The notes beneath the pieces are model-generated. The model did no database searches. It had not been told where the DNA came from and saw only the letters and a program-made list of their open reading frames with translations. Positions 62,611 to 64,000 of a stretch of 64,000 bases of DNA are shown piece after piece. The first letter of the stretch is position 1. The number at the start of each line of letters is the position of its first letter. The DNA comes from Mesorhizobium muleiense (GTDB lineage Bacteria > Pseudomonadota > Alphaproteobacteria > Rhizobiales > Rhizobiaceae): positions 133,946 to 197,945 of the forward strand of contig NZ_FNEE01000010.1 in NCBI RefSeq assembly GCF_900099905.1. Reading direction: 5' to 3'. The translations under genes and the position numbers were made by a program.

Positions 62611-62742
62611 GCGAGGCAAGCAACTGCGGGAACGGATACATTTTTGTCAGCAGACAACGCTGCCCCATTCCATAGCGCCTCTCCGAACTGTTGTTTCGGT
62701 GCTATGGTGTTCCTGCATGATCAGACTGCAAGGATATGAGGC

Positions 62743-63099
62743 ATGCCCGAAATCACCCGCCGTACACTTCTTGCGTTCACCGCCGTAGCCTCGGTCGTTG
62801 AACCGACGTTTGCTGAAGGGGAAGGTGCCTCGCGCGAATTGCAGGCGCTGATTGGAGCCCATGAGGCGGCCTATGTCGCGCTCCACAGGGTTGTTCATCG
62901 AGTGGGCAGCAGCAGCCACGACCGCAAGAGGGCAGACCGGATTGAAGAGGAAGCATTGCTGGCCATCTGCTCCTTTCCTGCGATCAGTCGAGGCGACCGC
63001 CGAGCCAAGGCCGAGTACCTGTTAGCCACTGAGGCACGGGGCGAACTTGACCTGGAAGAGCACATGCAGGCCATCCTGCACTCGATGATGCGTGGCTGA
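62743..63099 (+). CDS. Hypothetical exported protein, 118 residues
   Basis: The N-terminus (RRTLLAFTAVASV) looks like a Tat-type signal. The mature part is helical and charged (LQALIGAHEAAYVALHRVVHRV, then DRKRADRIEEEALLAI). It has no recognised domain. Similar short proteins are scattered in rhizobial genomes, so it is probably a real gene, but its function is unknown. Confidence 0.6.
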   Translation: MPEITRRTLLAFTAVASVVEPTFAEGEGASRELQALIGAHEAAYVALHRVVHRVGSSSHDRKRADRIEEEALLAICSFPAISRGDRRAKAEYLLATEARGELDLEEHMQAILHSMMRG

Positions 63100-63275
63100 T
63101 ACCGTTGTCACCGGCAGCCACCGCAATTCGATGGCTCCAGCGAGTTCAATGGAAAGCGGATGGTTCTGCGGCTCTCTTGGACTGCTCGGCCCGACGATGT
63201 GGGTGCCCGTACACGTGGGAGAGCATCACATCGAGCCCTTGAGACCGGTACGAGGTGCAGCCGCCCGGTATCTAT

Positions 63276-63509
63276 TTACGCGGCGCGTCGTTGAGCGAGG
63301 TGGAAACCCGAACGGGCTCGACGAGGCTCGACGGCGGTCACGATGCTGTGGTGGTGATCGCAGTACACGCGGTCAGGCGAAGTTGGCCCAGCACAAAAGC
63401 GGTGACCGCCGGGCACTGACCGATCTTCGCGAACCGGGAAGCGGCATTGACAACTGCCCAGCTTGATGAGGGGGACGTCACTCGTTGGCAGTCTGGTATT
63501 TTCTGGCAT
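63276..63509 (-). CDS. Short GcrA-like zinc-finger protein
   Basis: A 77-residue protein. Its central part has the order C-x-C-x-FPV, HRFCAGP and VYCDHHH, which is the layout of the C-terminal zinc-finger of the cell-cycle regulator GcrA (CKWP, H-x-FC, YC-x2-H). The N-terminal DNA-binding helix-turn-helix of GcrA is absent. ATG 63509 (MPENTRLP) is chosen; a longer frame to 63575 exists. It may bind RNA polymerase sigma as GcrA does, but this is an inference from the motif. Confidence 0.6.
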   Translation of the reverse strand: MPENTRLPTSDVPLIKLGSCQCRFPVREDRSVPGGHRFCAGPTSPDRVYCDHHHSIVTAVEPRRARSGFHLAQRRAA

Positions 63510-63576
63510 GATGTCTTTCTGATTCCTAAAGGTTGGCCGTACGTCATCGCCATGATCCAATAGTCTGGTTTCCACC

Positions 63577-64000
63577 GTGGAGGGCAGCGACTGGGTCGGG
63601 CGAGTTCATCTCGCTTGGCTGGCTATGGAACATCATGTGGTGTCGGGAACTGCTTCAAGCAATTGCTTGCGGCTAGAAGCCACACCGCTGCTGATGGGTG
63701 TCTCAGCGTCAAACCGTGAAGGCGAGAGCCCTGATCCATCAAAGTTTAACGACTGGGAAGCGCACTGGAAAGCAAGTGCGGTAACAGTTGATTCAACCGT
63801 TGCTGGTAATTCTAGAGGAGTGTGGAAGCGGCTCCGACAGTGAGGCGGGGGAGCTGGATTGCCGGAGCCGCCTGCGCAATCCCGGGTTGGGGTTTTGACC
63901 GCGCCGTCCTATTCTGGGACAGCGCGGTCAACGATTCGTTAAAATTGGAACTAATTAAGCGCATGCTAATTGAAATCGCGGTTTTGCGAGTCAATGCATG
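63577..64000. other. Right-edge non-coding region with two strong inverted repeats
   Basis: No convincing gene in the last 420 bases. GCGGCTCCG (63828-63836) and CGGAGCCGC (63863-63871), and TTGACCGCGC (63895-63904) and GCGCGGTCAA (63922-63931), are two perfect inverted repeats that follow each other. The final 60 bases are AT-rich, and an ATG at 63963 opens a frame that leaves the window. Confidence 0.5.

Noticed and set aside
63092..63466. Plus-strand frame opposite the GcrA-like gene
   Set aside because: Unnatural amino acid composition and no motifs; the minus-strand frame carries the ordered Cys/His pattern.
63577..63843. 88-codon frame near the right edge
   Set aside because: It starts with GTG without a ribosome site, has atypical codon use and overlaps an inverted repeat at its end; not reported as a gene.

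Overview
The window looks like a chromosomal stretch of a rhizobial alphaproteobacterium close to Mesorhizobium (inference). The reasons are uniformly high GC, an OlsB ornithine-lipid acyltransferase, the rpoN-hpf-ptsN block after lptCAB, family markers such as DUF1150, DUF2849, DUF3606, DUF982 and Atu4866, rhizobial-type intergenic palindromes, and promoter-like elements for RpoH and the EcfG general-stress sigma factor. No rRNA, tRNA, CRISPR array, complete insertion sequence or prophage was found.

Layout. 1-4.1 kb: assimilatory sulfate reduction (cysG 3' end, DUF2849, cysI, cysH, DUF934). 4.2-9 kb: DJ-1/PfpI protein, fatty acid desaturase, a NepR-like protein, grpE, a UPF0126 membrane protein and olsB. 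9.1-18.6 kb, all on the minus strand: hybrid histidine kinase, acrylyl-CoA reductase-like enzyme, lspA, two RNA methyltransferase-type genes, an ornithine cyclodeaminase-like enzyme, a LapA-domain protein, ihfB and sppA. 18.9-24.3 kb: lptC-lptA-lptB, a strong terminator, then rpoN, hpf and ptsN. 24.4-25.2 kb: an hsp20-DUF1150 unit with an RpoH-like promoter and a ROSE-like RNA thermometer. 25.3-33.5 kb: nucleoside hydrolase, exporter, amidase, ribokinase, Ada-like protein, nth and small proteins. 33.5-39.7 kb: IclR regulator, tripartite tricarboxylate transporter, family III CoA-transferase and citryl-CoA lyase-like enzyme, which reads as an import, CoA-activation and cleavage pathway. 41-45.5 kb: a type I secretion operon with a CAP-domain cargo that lacks RTX repeats. 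46.1-54.4 kb: a kdp operon with kdpF, another 26-residue membrane peptide and a 74-residue membrane protein inserted between kdpA and kdpB.

From 54.4 kb to the right end the sequence turns accessory. Genes are short, gaps are longer and several proteins are hypothetical: three DUF3606 proteins, DUF982, an NYN/OST-HTH protein, an SDR/Atu4866 pair with a LysR regulator, a single-domain LigD-type DNA ligase, a proline-rich microprotein and a short GcrA-like zinc-finger protein. Three EcfG-like promoters here, and a fourth before the NepR-like gene at 6.3 kb, suggest that part of this region belongs to the general stress response.

The most notable non-genic signals are the ROSE-like thermometer with its bulged G, a Pho-box-like array before olsB, two related palindromic elements whose central hairpins differ by a compensatory base pair, and a family of hairpins with arms made of short tandem repeats. 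I found no clearly undescribed multi-gene system. The best candidates for novelty are the non-RTX type I secretion operon, the extra Kdp-associated microproteins and the solitary NepR-like protein. All family names come from reading motifs by eye; no database search was run.
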